From assembly GCA_013214545.1 (NCBI GenBank), contig JABSQB010000015.1:1-64000 (forward strand): 64,000 nt of DNA, read 5' to 3'. Shown here piece by piece: positions 51,965 to 60,451 of this stretch (the first letter of the stretch is position 1; each line of letters starts with the position of its first letter). Under the pieces are notes generated by a model, which saw only the letters and a program-made list of their open reading frames with translations, had not been told where the DNA came from and searched no databases. The position numbers and the translations under genes are program-made. Source of the stretch: Henriciella sp. GTDB lineage: Bacteria; Pseudomonadota; Alphaproteobacteria; Caulobacterales; Hyphomonadaceae.

Positions 51965-52303
51965 ATGACCCGCGACCAGATCGTCGAACACTTTGAACAG
52001 GCAGTTGCCGCTGCGCCTGGCGTTGAACGCAAAGGCAAGGCGAACCCCTATACCTCTGCGAACGGTCATATGTTCAGCCAGATCAATAAGGATGATCAGC
52101 TTGGGATCCGCCTACCGAAATCGCGGCAGAAAGAGCTTCTTGACCGGTATGGCGCAGGACCGTTCAAGTCCTATGGCGCCACTATGCGCGACTATATCTG
52201 CCTCACCGACGAAATGCTGAAAACGCCTGGTTTGACGACGGTTTTACTGGAAGAGGGGCTGGCATTCGTCGCAGCGATGCCGCCGGGCGGAAAGAAGAAG
52301 TAA
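51965..52303 (+). CDS. Small hypothetical protein, possibly TfoX-N/YjbR-like fold
   Basis: 112 residues. The sequence VERKGKANPYTSANGHMFSQINKDDQLGIRLPKSRQKELLD has a GHMFSQINK-LGIRL pattern that resembles the beta strands of TfoX N-terminal or YjbR/MmcQ proteins, though weakly. C-terminus ends in a Lys run (GGKKK). No signal or helix. It starts 27 bp after the PilZ gene. Call is low. Confidence 0.5.
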   Translation: MTRDQIVEHFEQAVAAAPGVERKGKANPYTSANGHMFSQINKDDQLGIRLPKSRQKELLDRYGAGPFKSYGATMRDYICLTDEMLKTPGLTTVLLEEGLAFVAAMPPGGKKK

Positions 52304-52317
52304 GTCCGCTTGGTGGG

Positions 52318-52803
52318 CTAGAAAACGCCCATGGCGAGTCCCGCCGCGAGCGCCCGTCCGAGTTCGCTGCATTTCATAAGCTCTGGCTCGGTAATGGTTT
52401 TCTCGGCCAGGATCTCAGCTTCGGTTTGAGCGTGCGTGCAGATGATCAGCGGTGCTTGAACTTCTTTCAAGCGCCATCCGGTCGCGATGCGCGCGAGCTG
52501 GCGTACGGCGTTTGCGCCATCGGATCCGGCGCAGATCATTTGTCCATAAGGCCGCCCTTCAAGCTTGCCGAGCACAGGGTAGAAACAGCGATCGAAAAAC
52601 TCTTTCATCGTTCCCGATAGCGCGGCGAGGTTTTCTGGCGCTGCGAACATATAGCCATCGGCAGAGAGCAGATCTTCAGGCCCTGCATCCTCCGCACCCA
52701 GCAAGCGTGTATCCACCTCGGACCGCGCTGCTGAGAACGCAGCCTCTGCCATTTGACGGGCGCCACCCGTGCGCGAATGATAGATGATCAGAAGCGAAGC
52801 CAT
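52318..52803 (-). CDS. Flavodoxin-fold FMN-binding protein (NADPH-dependent reductase type)
   Basis: 161 residues from ATG 52803. The first strand and phosphate loop are LLIIYHSRTGGARQMAEAA; the second FMN loop region includes YMFAAPENLAALSGTMKEFFDR, a typical WrbA/FMN_red pattern. Function is probably electron transfer or quinone/nitro reduction. The longer frame to 52836 is not conserved. The C-terminus is short. Confidence 0.83.
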   Translation of the reverse strand: MASLLIIYHSRTGGARQMAEAAFSAARSEVDTRLLGAEDAGPEDLLSADGYMFAAPENLAALSGTMKEFFDRCFYPVLGKLEGRPYGQMICAGSDGANAVRQLARIATGWRLKEVQAPLIICTHAQTEAEILAEKTITEPELMKCSELGRALAAGLAMGVF

Positions 52804-52913
52804 AGGTTTTTCTAGCTGATCTGTGCCGAGGACCAAGAGGGGGCAAAACGGCGCAAGGTCGGCGGGCCGAGTTTATTATCTGAACGTCTCACGAATCACG
52901 GCATTTAGCCGGG

Positions 52914-53378
52914 ATGAAAAGGCTCTGGATCCCTCTTTTTCTCATCGTGGCCGCTTGCAGCGATCCGCAGGCTGCAACGATTACAACCGCGCCTGCGCAA
53001 TCGATCTATTGGTCGGATGGCGATAGCGGCCGGATTGATGGGATGAAATTTCGCCTCGCCGATGTCGATGCGCCTGAGACCGGCGGAGTTGGCGCGATCG
53101 GCGGGGCCAAGTGCGAAGCAGAGCGCGAAATTGGATTTGACGCGAAAGCGTTCATGGTTGAGCTCACCCGCGACGCTGAGCTGGTCATCACCAGCAATTC
53201 CGGCGCTGACCGGTATGAGCGTGACGTGATCACCCTGTCGGCGAATGGCGTCGACGTTGGCCAGGCCGGGATCGAGGCCGGGCATCTCGGTCCGTGGCCG
53301 CATAAGGGGCGGCGGGCGCTGACCAAGAAGCCGGATTGGTGCGGTAAGCTCGGTGTTCCGCACGCCTCTACACAGTAA
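52914..53378 (+). CDS. SNase-like (thermonuclease-family) lipoprotein
   Basis: 154 residues. The N-terminal signal ends in VAAC. The core reads YWSDGDSGRIDGMKFRLADVDAPETGGVG, with the D-G-D calcium/active-site start and DVDAPET, then CEAEREIGFDAKAFM and DRYERDVITL. These are staphylococcal-nuclease-like blocks. The family hydrolyses DNA and RNA, but this member's Arg/Glu placement cannot be confirmed without an alignment. It is a probable envelope protein. Confidence 0.82.
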   Translation: MKRLWIPLFLIVAACSDPQAATITTAPAQSIYWSDGDSGRIDGMKFRLADVDAPETGGVGAIGGAKCEAEREIGFDAKAFMVELTRDAELVITSNSGADRYERDVITLSANGVDVGQAGIEAGHLGPWPHKGRRALTKKPDWCGKLGVPHASTQ

Positions 53379-53425
53379 GCAAATCTCTGCTTAGGGTGTT
53401 CTTCAAACAGGAAGGGACCTTTGAC

Positions 53426-53956
53426 ATGATTTCCAAGACGTTTGGGGCTGTTCTCTCAGCCGCGATGATTGCATCTGCGTGCGCCAGCGCTCAGGACGCA
53501 CCTGCCACGCCGCAAATCACCATGGGCAATGGCGAAGCGAACATGATTCAGATTGAGGGTCTGACGCGCTCTGAAGGCGTGACGCAGTTCTCTGAAGTGC
53601 GGATCGATGGCGGTGAAGTCGCCTTTTTTCGTGGCGATTCGGTGGCGCTTACATTCCCTCAGGTTGTGATTGAGAAGCCTGGATTCCTGGTGCTGCATCC
53701 GGTCATGGACGGGCGCCCGAACGGGGATGTCGTATCCGGCTTTACCTATCTGGACGCCGGGACAAATGAGAATGTCACGATTCGGCTGGATACGCCCGCA
53801 GACCCTGGCCGCGGCTTCCTCGTCATGTTGCACAGCGATGTCGACAATGACCGAGTGCTTGATTTCGTGTTTGTCGAAGATGGCGTCAATGTCGAAGACA
53901 CAGCCGTGTTCGAAGGCACGCGCATGATCGCGCATATCTTCGCGATGCCGGAATAA
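53426..53956 (+). CDS. DUF7282-like secreted protein
   Basis: 176 residues from ATG 53426. A Sec signal (about 1-23, ending SAQ) precedes a beta-rich domain. FLVLHPVMDGRPNGDVVSGFTYLDAGTNENVTIRLD and GFLVMLHSDVDNDRVLDF are the DUF7282-like repeats, seen mainly in archaea and a few bacteria. No known function. It starts 48 bp after the nuclease-like gene and may share its transcript. Confidence 0.72.
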   Translation: MISKTFGAVLSAAMIASACASAQDAPATPQITMGNGEANMIQIEGLTRSEGVTQFSEVRIDGGEVAFFRGDSVALTFPQVVIEKPGFLVLHPVMDGRPNGDVVSGFTYLDAGTNENVTIRLDTPADPGRGFLVMLHSDVDNDRVLDFVFVEDGVNVEDTAVFEGTRMIAHIFAMPE

Positions 53957-53966
53957 GCCGCGACGT

Positions 53967-54848
53967 CTACTCAGGTATCACTTCAAGTGCCGCAAAACCG
54001 CGGTCGACATAGTCTGTCATGATGCCGTCGGCGCCCGCCTCCAAAAGGTAAGAGATGTCGTCCGGCGCATTGATCGTCCAGTATTGGACCCGGATTCCAC
54101 GCGCTTTCGCCGCTGCGATCACACGCGGATGAGTCAGGTCCAGGCCGCTCGCCTGCATTGGGATTTGCAACGCGACGGCAGGCGTCGACACACGGCGCGC
54201 CAGTCCCACCCGCGCCGCGATGACAAAGGTCTGCACTTCGCCGGAAGACATTGAAGTCGCGACGCTTGGGCAGACAGCTCGAAACTGGGCCATGGCGTCA
54301 TCATGAAATGAAGCGACGAGCACCCGATCCAGCGCGTCGACGGAGCGAATGGCGGTGCACATGCCGATCGCGGCTGCGGGTGTGTCATTCTTGATTTCCA
54401 AAATCCAGCGTGCGTCCGGAAATGCTGCCAATACATCCTCGAGCTTGGGCACGGTGATACCACGGTCGGCAAAGCGTTCATTATCGATGATCCAGGTCGC
54501 ACCCGCGTCAGCCCTGGCAATGTCTACCCAGTCCAGGTCTGCGATCAGGCCCTGCAAGTTGGTTGTCCGATCCAGCGTGTCATCATGCCGGACAATCAGC
54601 ACGCCATCGCGCGTTTGCTGAACATCAATTTCTAGGACATCGGCGCCCATGTCGCTCGCCCGTTGCAAGGCAAGCAGAGTGTTTGGCGGGGCGTGTCCTT
54701 GCCCGCCGCCATGCGCAATGATCTCAGCCCGGCCGACTGGGGCGGCTTCGAAATAGATATGCGCAACCGGCTTTGGCGCTGGCCACAAATACAGCGCCAA
54801 AACAAGCAAAGCCATGACACCGCCAAAAACGATCAGAGCTCTTTTCAA
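53967..54848 (-). CDS. Glycerophosphodiester phosphodiesterase
   Basis: 293 residues with TTG start at 54848, preceded by GAGGAGGGG 8 bp upstream. The longer frame begins with ATG 54908 inside the pckA terminator hairpin, so I reject it. A membrane anchor lies at about 2-22 (LIVFGGVMALLVLALYL). GDPD motifs: IIAHGGGQGHAPPNTLLAL, VLEIDVQQTRDGVLIVRHDDTLDRTT and WILEIKND. It cleaves glycerophosphodiesters to glycerol-3-phosphate, probably at the outer face of the inner membrane. Confidence 0.9.
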   Translation of the reverse strand: MKRALIVFGGVMALLVLALYLWPAPKPVAHIYFEAAPVGRAEIIAHGGGQGHAPPNTLLALQRASDMGADVLEIDVQQTRDGVLIVRHDDTLDRTTNLQGLIADLDWVDIARADAGATWIIDNERFADRGITVPKLEDVLAAFPDARWILEIKNDTPAAAIGMCTAIRSVDALDRVLVASFHDDAMAQFRAVCPSVATSMSSGEVQTFVIAARVGLARRVSTPAVALQIPMQASGLDLTHPRVIAAAKARGIRVQYWTINAPDDISYLLEAGADGIMTDYVDRGFAALEVIPE

Positions 54849-54892
54849 CTTGTCTGCCCCTCCTCGGCGCGCTGAATTTGATTCTAGCAAAC

Positions 54893-54921
54893 AAAAAACC
54901 TCTCGCAATCGCGAGAGGTTT
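54893..54921 (-). terminator. Rho-independent terminator of pckA
   Basis: Read leftwards, a stem AACCTCTCGC / GCGAGAGGTT with a 4-base loop is followed by T6 (plus-strand AAAAAA at 54893-54898). It starts 26 bp after the pckA stop. It also contains the ATG (54908) that would start a longer GDPD frame. Confidence 0.92.
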
Positions 54922-54946
54922 TCTGCAGTTTGAAAACGGGCTTCGT

Positions 54947-56539
54947 CTAAGCTGGAACGCGGACCTGCGGACCCGCAGTGTTCACGTCCGCGTCTACGTG
55001 CGCTTCGTAGACTTTGAAATTCTCAACAAACATCTTGGCGAGTTTCTCAGCCTGCGCGTCATACGCTGCTTTATCGGTCCAGGTGTCGCGCGGGTTCAGG
55101 ATGGTGCTGTCGACACCTTCCAGCGCGGTCGGGACCATAAAGCCGAATGTCTCGTCCTGACGGAAGTCAGCCTGGTTAAGGGAGCCATCGAGCGCCGCGT
55201 TCAGCAGCGCGCGTGTCGCGTTGATTGGCATCCGGTGTCCGACGCCATGGGCGCCGCCAGTCCAGCCGGTGGAGACCAGCCAGCAATTGACATTGTACTT
55301 GTCGATCAGCTCACCCAGCAGCTTGCCATACTCGCTTGGGTGACGGGGCATGAATGGCCCGCCAAAACACGTGGAGAAGGTTGCTGTCGGCTCAGTCACG
55401 CCTTTCTCTGTTCCAGCCACCTTAGCGGTATAACCAGACAGGAAGTGATACATGGCCTGGGCCGGGGTCAGCTTGGCGATGGGCGGCATCACACCAAATG
55501 CATCGCAGGTCAGCATGATCAGATTTTTCGGCTGGCCACAACGACCGCTGAGTGCGGCGTTCTCGATCGCTGAAATCGGATACGCGCCGCGCGAATTCTC
55601 GGCCAACGTGTTGTCGTAGAAATCCAGCTCGCGGGTCTCTGGGTCCATGACCACATTCTCGAGCACGGTGCCCCACATGCTGGTGGTGGCATAGATTTCT
55701 GGCTCTGCCTCTGGCGACAGATTGATCATCTTGGCGTAGCAGCCGCCTTCGAAATTGAAGAGGCCATTCTCGGACCAACCATGCTCATCATCACCGATCA
55801 GCGTGCGACTTGCATCAGCCGATAGCGTGGTTTTGCCCGTGCCGGAGAGACCAAAGAAAATGGCGGCATCATCATTGCCGCCATCATTCACTGAACAGTG
55901 CATGGGCATTACGCCTTTGGTCGGCAGGATGTAGTTCAGAATCGTGAAGACAGATTTCTTGGTTTCGCCCGCATAAGATGTGCCGCCAATCAGAACCAGT
56001 TTCTTGGCAAAGTTTACGGCGATCACAGTGTCAGACACGGTGCCGTGCTTGGCTGGGTCTGCGCGAAAACTCGGGCTGTTTATGATGGTGAAGTCGTGCG
56101 CGAACCCTTCATACTCGTCAGCGGTTGGAATTCGAAGAAGATGACGAATGAAGAGTGAGTGCCAGGCAAATTCGTTGACCACACGAACGGGTGCACGGTG
56201 ATCGAGATCAGCGCCGCCAAAAAGTTGCTGGGTGTACAGCGTCTTGCCTTTGAGGTGTGCCTGGAAGTCTTCCCAAAGCGCGTCGAAATGCGCTGGGGTC
56301 ATGGAGGCGTTATTATCCCACCAGACTGAATTCTCTGTGGTTTCGTCGCGAACGGTAAATTTGTCTTTTGCCGAACGTCCGGTGTGTTTGCCTGTTTTGA
56401 CCAGCAGGGCGCCGCCCTTTGCGACTTCTGCTTCGCCGCTTCGAACGGCTTGCTCGTAAAGGCGTTCCTCGTTCCAATTCTTGCGAACATCCCCAGCCTC
56501 GATTCCGAGATCTGCCAACTCTACATTCTGATGAGACAC
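54947..56539 (-). CDS. pckA: Phosphoenolpyruvate carboxykinase (ATP)
   Basis: 530 residues from GTG 56539 (CAGGGGA Shine-Dalgarno 8-9 bp upstream; [12 protein letters not shown]); ATG 56569 ([10 protein letters not shown]) has no good site. ATP-type PEPCK blocks: [33 protein letters not shown], Walker A-like [39 protein letters not shown] and [19 protein letters not shown]. It makes phosphoenolpyruvate from oxaloacetate in gluconeogenesis. Upstream is a 240-bp gap with phased direct repeats. Confidence 0.96.
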   Translation of the reverse strand: MSHQNVELADLGIEAGDVRKNWNEERLYEQAVRSGEAEVAKGGALLVKTGKHTGRSAKDKFTVRDETTENSVWWDNNASMTPAHFDALWEDFQAHLKGKTLYTQQLFGGADLDHRAPVRVVNEFAWHSLFIRHLLRIPTADEYEGFAHDFTIINSPSFRADPAKHGTVSDTVIAVNFAKKLVLIGGTSYAGETKKSVFTILNYILPTKGVMPMHCSVNDGGNDDAAIFFGLSGTGKTTLSADASRTLIGDDEHGWSENGLFNFEGGCYAKMINLSPEAEPEIYATTSMWGTVLENVVMDPETRELDFYDNTLAENSRGAYPISAIENAALSGRCGQPKNLIMLTCDAFGVMPPIAKLTPAQAMYHFLSGYTAKVAGTEKGVTEPTATFSTCFGGPFMPRHPSEYGKLLGELIDKYNVNCWLVSTGWTGGAHGVGHRMPINATRALLNAALDGSLNQADFRQDETFGFMVPTALEGVDSTILNPRDTWTDKAAYDAQAEKLAKMFVENFKVYEAHVDADVNTAGPQVRVPA

Positions 56540-56665
56540 GTCAATTTTCCCCTGACTAAAGTCGCACATTTGGCTCAGGCGGCCCGTCAAGAAACCGACT
56601 CGCGCCTGAAGTTGGCGATAGAACTGCAAGCCTTCGGCCAACACCACCCCTGAGCTTAGGGTAAA

Positions 56666-56699
56666 CGCTGTCAAAACTGTTAGTCAGCGCTGTCAAAAC
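56666..56699 (-). promoter_or_regulatory. Two 12-bp direct repeats phased by 22 bp upstream of pckA
   Basis: CGCTGTCAAAAC occurs at 56666-56677 and 56688-56699, a period of 22 bp or two helical turns, in the pckA upstream region. Tandem direct repeats on one face of the helix are typical sites of OmpR-family response regulators. In Agrobacterium and relatives, pckA neighbours chvI-chvG and depends on them; those genes are not in this window. A ChvI-like site is an inference. Confidence 0.5.
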
Positions 56700-56779
56700 A
56701 CCCAATGCTCGCTACGCGTGCAAAAACTGTCCGAATCCGAACAATATCGGGTTGGAAATGCTCAATTTAGCCGTTGGAA

Positions 56780-58606
56780 TTACAACAAATTCCGTTTGAG
56801 TTTCCTCAAAACTTGCCGATTCGGGACAGTCGCCCGCATCGATTCGATACGCGCAGGAACCGGATCATCGAAGATCGTGGCGGTGAGGATTCCTGCCGCC
56901 CATGGCGCCCAGGTAAAGCCGCGTGATCCGAACCCTCCGGCAAGGTAAATTCCCTCGACTTCATAGTCGGACCCACCCGCGACCCAGCCGGCTCGCTCAA
57001 GCGCCTGACGATCTTTCATAAGCGCTTGAGTATTGGGGAATGCGCCGATCAAAGGCAGCCGGTCGGCGGTTGTCGCACGCACGCCAGCGCGTGATCGCAC
57101 GGTCGCCTTACGAGCTTCGCCGCGCCAATAGGGTGAGAGCACATCCAGGGCGCTCTCATTTTCCGCGCGGGCGGCGTCACTGGCGGCTGGAACTCCGCCA
57201 TCATGATCTGCAAAGGTGGCGCCCCACAGGCGTTTAGTTCCTGAGGCCAGAGCATAGTGCCCCGCCGCGATCGCGCTGGGCGGTGCCTCAATATCGCTCT
57301 CGTACCATTCGATCTGACCAAGGCGGCCAATAAGATCGAGCGCTTGGGTTATCTCAGAAAGCTGCCTCCCGGCTGCCAGAATGATGGCGTCGAACCGAGT
57401 GTCGTTTACTGATCGATTGGCGACGTCGATTTCAGCGCGTTCTCCCCACCGAACTTCTACATTCTCCAGAAGCGCCGGGATCAGCGTTGCAGGACGCAAG
57501 ATCATTGACGCCTTATGCAACAGTCCACCCTTGCGAATAGCCTCAACCTGTTCGAGGCCAAGAGGTGGATCGGCCAAGAGTTTCTGAAACCTCTGCGCTT
57601 CGGTGTCATCACGCGGGAAATGCGTCGTTTCAGCAGGCTCAACACCTGGCCGATCGCGATAGAAGTGTTGCGAGCTCAAATAGGCATCGACCAGTAACCG
57701 AGCTTGTTCCGTATCTCCGGCGTCTAGGCGGGGCATCACTAAAGCGAGCGGATTTCCGCTTGTTCCTTCTGCTGGGCCGGACGCCTGCTCATACACGGTG
57801 ACGTGCGCCCCACGGTCAGTCAGTTGCCGCGCCAGACAAGCGCCCGCGATACCAGCGCCGATGATGGCGATGCGCGTTGTGGTTGATTGTTCTGGGTGGG
57901 CGTGCTCTGAAACAAACCGTGCCTCCAGTCGCTCGCGTTTGCGACCATGCCCCGGTTTCTTTTCGACCTCGAATCCGGCCTCCGAAAGTCCGCGGCGAAC
58001 GGCGCCTGCGACCGTGAACGTGGCGACTCGCGCGCCAGGCTTCGATCGTTCCGCCATGAGGGGAAAAACAGCGTCTGCCCACATGGCTTCGTTCTTGGCC
58101 GGGCTGAATCCGTCGAGGAACCAGGCATCGGCGCTGAACGCAGATTGCGGCAAAGTTTCTTCGATTGGCCCGGTGTGCAGCGTCAGGGACAAACGCTCTC
58201 TCGGCCAGGTGATTTGTTGAACGCCTTTCGCACGGATGGGCCACCTAGCGCAAAGCTGCTCAGCCAGCTCTGACAATTCCGACCAATGCGACAAGGCGCG
58301 GGCGGCGTCGTCTGCGTCGAGCGGGAAGCCTTCGAAAGTGACAAAGTTCAGCCAGCCGTCCGTCGAACCGCGGGACCGCCACATCTGCCAGGTGGCAAGG
58401 AAGTTCAATCCAGTCCCGAAGCCAAGCTCGGCAATTGTGTAATTCGCTCGCCCGAGCCATGCCTCAGGCAATCCGCACCCGTGAAGGAAAACAGCGCGGC
58501 TTTCGGCGAGCCCGTCCTCGACCGAATAATAGACGTCGCCAACCCGTTCATCGACGGGCGTGCCATCCTGTTTCCAGGTCAGCTCAGGGCGCGGCGGTAA
58601 TCTCAT
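56780..58606 (-). CDS. mnmC: Bifunctional tRNA-modifying enzyme MnmC
   Basis: 608 residues. The N-terminal half is the MnmD methyltransferase: IAELGFGTGLNFLATWQMW (SAM loop) and AWFLDGFSPAKNEAMWADAVF. The C-terminal half is the FAD oxidoreductase, with IAIIGAGIAGACLARQLTDRGAHV as the dinucleotide motif (about residue 245 on). The pair converts cmnm5U/nm5U to mnm5U at tRNA position 34. It is upstream of pckA in the same direction. ATG 58606. Confidence 0.95.
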   Translation of the reverse strand: MRLPPRPELTWKQDGTPVDERVGDVYYSVEDGLAESRAVFLHGCGLPEAWLGRANYTIAELGFGTGLNFLATWQMWRSRGSTDGWLNFVTFEGFPLDADDAARALSHWSELSELAEQLCARWPIRAKGVQQITWPRERLSLTLHTGPIEETLPQSAFSADAWFLDGFSPAKNEAMWADAVFPLMAERSKPGARVATFTVAGAVRRGLSEAGFEVEKKPGHGRKRERLEARFVSEHAHPEQSTTTRIAIIGAGIAGACLARQLTDRGAHVTVYEQASGPAEGTSGNPLALVMPRLDAGDTEQARLLVDAYLSSQHFYRDRPGVEPAETTHFPRDDTEAQRFQKLLADPPLGLEQVEAIRKGGLLHKASMILRPATLIPALLENVEVRWGERAEIDVANRSVNDTRFDAIILAAGRQLSEITQALDLIGRLGQIEWYESDIEAPPSAIAAGHYALASGTKRLWGATFADHDGGVPAASDAARAENESALDVLSPYWRGEARKATVRSRAGVRATTADRLPLIGAFPNTQALMKDRQALERAGWVAGGSDYEVEGIYLAGGFGSRGFTWAPWAAGILTATIFDDPVPARIESMRATVPNRQVLRKLKRNLL

Positions 58607-58634
58607 CGCGCCGCCTTAGCGGGTTCTGAGAAGG

Positions 58635-59042
58635 CTATCCAGCTTCGAATGCGCGTTGTTCATCGATCCAGACAGGATCGAGGGGCAGCTTCTTTGCCAT
58701 CTTGTTCTGACTGGTAATCACCCGCCAGAACGGACTGACGTCTGCGACCGGCTTGCCGTCGGCCAAGTCCTCCAACGCAGCCTCAGCGACCATACGAATA
58801 AAGATGGATGTCGACATCGGGCAGGTGCCGGCGCAGTTTTGTTGGGCGGCGAGATCGTCGCGCAATTCAGGAATCGTCCGCGTCGCGCCGTGAGGAATAT
58901 CGCGAATATAAGCGTCGACCATAAGCGGCGTTGCAACTAACATGGTCTGGCCGGGCCGTATCCCGCCCCAGGCTTTTTCCATGACGACTTTCTTGGGCTG
59001 CTTCTTGGCGGCGAGTTTTTCACGCGCGGTTTTCTTAGCCAT
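58635..59042 (-). CDS. Hypothetical protein with conserved LVATPLMVDAYI / CPMSTSIF blocks
   Basis: 135 residues from ATG 59042 (MAKKTAREKLAAKK; the upstream frame to 59090 is not used). After a Lys-rich start come the GGIRPGQTMLVATPLMVDAYI, RTIPELRDDLAAQQNCAGTCPMSTSIFIRMVAEAALEDLADG and FWRVITSQNK blocks. These remind me of a small uncharacterised family with two Cys. No known function. It is 28 bp upstream of mnmC and probably co-transcribed. Confidence 0.6.
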   Translation of the reverse strand: MAKKTAREKLAAKKQPKKVVMEKAWGGIRPGQTMLVATPLMVDAYIRDIPHGATRTIPELRDDLAAQQNCAGTCPMSTSIFIRMVAEAALEDLADGKPVADVSPFWRVITSQNKMAKKLPLDPVWIDEQRAFEAG

Positions 59043-59204
59043 GCAATCCTCCGTACGGGCGAAGCCTAGTCTAAACGTGCCTGCTGACAAATACTGTCGG
59101 CAAGCGTGCCGGTCATGCGGGTTGGGGATAAGTGAAATCGAGTGACCGATCGTGGTCGCACGCCGTGTCGCGCCCTATCTCCTGGTCTGAACAAGGAGAT
59201 CGCT

Positions 59205-59492
59205 ATGTCAGAGCTAACGATTAAACGCGAAGACGGGCCCAATGGCGGCCGCTACACAGTCACCGTCAACGGCGACGAAGCAGAGATGACTTATTCGCGC
59301 GCAGGCAAATCGCGGATCATTATCGATCATATGGGTGTCCCGGACTCGATGCGCGGTCTCGGGGTCGGCAAACAGCTGGTCGAAGCCGCGGTAAAAGATG
59401 CGCGGGCTGAGGGGTTCAAAATCATCCCGCTTTGTCCTTTCGCCAAGGCCACGCTGGAGAAGCATGCCGAATGGCATGACGTGGTTCAGTAG
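59205..59492 (+). CDS. Small GNAT-family N-acetyltransferase (YjdJ-type)
   Basis: 95 residues from ATG 59205 (AAGGAGAT upstream). Acetyl-CoA loop: VPDSMRGLGVGKQLVEAAVKDARAEGFKIIPLCPFAKATLEKH, the mark of short GNATs (COG2388). The N-terminus SELTIKREDGPNGGRYTVTVNG is a small beta part. The substrate is unknown. It is divergent from the hypothetical gene (162-bp gap). Confidence 0.9.
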   Translation: MSELTIKREDGPNGGRYTVTVNGDEAEMTYSRAGKSRIIIDHMGVPDSMRGLGVGKQLVEAAVKDARAEGFKIIPLCPFAKATLEKHAEWHDVVQ

Positions 59493-59549
59493 CCCCGCTT
59501 GCCTTTTGACCGGTTTTCCCGGACCTTGGCGGTAAGAGGGAGAGCTATC

Positions 59550-59969
59550 ATGATCAGAACACTCGGCAGTATTGCTGCGGCAACCACTTTAACGGCGTGC
59601 TGGGGGGCGCCGCCGGATGAGGAAATCTTGAACGGTCTTTGCGTCGATCTGATCACCGGCGACGAACGGATACTGCAAGACATTGCTGGAGAGTCCGGAA
59701 CCGACCTCGCTGGATTTTGTGCCTGCTACGCCCAGACCATCCTTTCTGATCCCGACAAGACCGCACTACACAAGGACGCCATTGGCGCCATGGTCGAAGC
59801 CCGCAAAGACAGCAATCTCGGCGTCGAAGATGCGGCCGAATACGTTGGGTCTCTGATCGAGGCTGGCGAAATTGACACGTTCACGGAACGCCAGCTCGAT
59901 TCTACGGGCCGCGACTACCAGAATGTTAGCGAAGATATGGCGGCAGAAGGCGGGGTCTGCCCGGTTTAA
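59550..59969 (+). CDS. Small secreted/lipid-anchored protein of unknown function
   Basis: 139 residues from ATG 59550 (AGAGGGAGAG upstream). The signal ends in LTAC (lipobox). Four Cys follow: LCVDL, FCACY and the final VCPV, which could pair. No recognised family. Its TAA overlaps the convergent thioesterase gene stop in TTAA. It starts 57 bp after the GNAT gene. Confidence 0.62.
   Translation: MIRTLGSIAAATTLTACWGAPPDEEILNGLCVDLITGDERILQDIAGESGTDLAGFCACYAQTILSDPDKTALHKDAIGAMVEARKDSNLGVEDAAEYVGSLIEAGEIDTFTERQLDSTGRDYQNVSEDMAAEGGVCPV
59966..59969. other. Shared stop-codon tetranucleotide TTAA
   Basis: Convergent gene pair both ending in TAA within TTAA, the sixth case in the window. Confidence 0.95.
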
Positions 59970-60418
59970 GTGTCAGCTGGTCGATACTCGAACGGCTTCA
60001 GTTGCTCCACCACCTCTTTGATAGGGCGCATCGGGCGCCCATCGGCGTGGATCATCACTGCTGTGATGCGGCCTTCGGCAATGATCTCTTCGCCGCGCAA
60101 ACAGGTCTGATTAAAAAACATGCGCACGCCTTTGACGCCTAGACTGCGTGTCCGGATAGTGAGAAGATCATCGACCTTGGCGGCGCGTTTATAATCCACC
60201 TCGACATTTGTCAGCGTGAACGCGGCGGGTTCTTCTCTTGCGAGCAGGCTTTGGTGACTAACCCCCGCATCGCGCAGAAAGTCTGATCGACCTCGCTCGA
60301 AGAAGCGCAGATAATTGGCGTGATAAACCATGCCGGTGAAGTCCGTGTCTTCATAATAGACCCGGATATTCAGCCAATGCTGGCCCTGGTCGTCGAATGG
60401 TGGTCGCAGCTTACTCAT
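59966..60418 (-). CDS. ybgC: YbgC/FadM-type acyl-CoA thioesterase
   Basis: 150 residues. The active-site block VYYEDTDFTGMVYHANYLRFFERGRSDFLR holds the catalytic Asp of the hotdog family; the C-terminal part (RMFFNQTCLRGEEIIAEGRITAVMI) is standard. It hydrolyses short- or medium-chain acyl-CoA. It is not beside tolQRA-pal here, the usual position of ybgC. Start at ATG 60418, 33 bp downstream of purH. Confidence 0.88.
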   Translation of the reverse strand: MSKLRPPFDDQGQHWLNIRVYYEDTDFTGMVYHANYLRFFERGRSDFLRDAGVSHQSLLAREEPAAFTLTNVEVDYKRAAKVDDLLTIRTRSLGVKGVRMFFNQTCLRGEEIIAEGRITAVMIHADGRPMRPIKEVVEQLKPFEYRPADT

Positions 60419-60451
60419 GCCAAATCGCTAGCAGACGCGCGCCCCAGTCCG

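Noticed and set aside
54849-54908. ATG 54908 as start of the glycerophosphodiesterase
   Set aside because: It sits in the pckA terminator and would add an N-terminal segment before the membrane anchor; TTG 54848 has a much better Shine-Dalgarno.
56660-56700. TTGACA on the minus strand in the pckA repeats as a -35 box
   Set aside because: Neither copy has a plausible -10 at 16-18 bp; the repeats fit a regulator site better.
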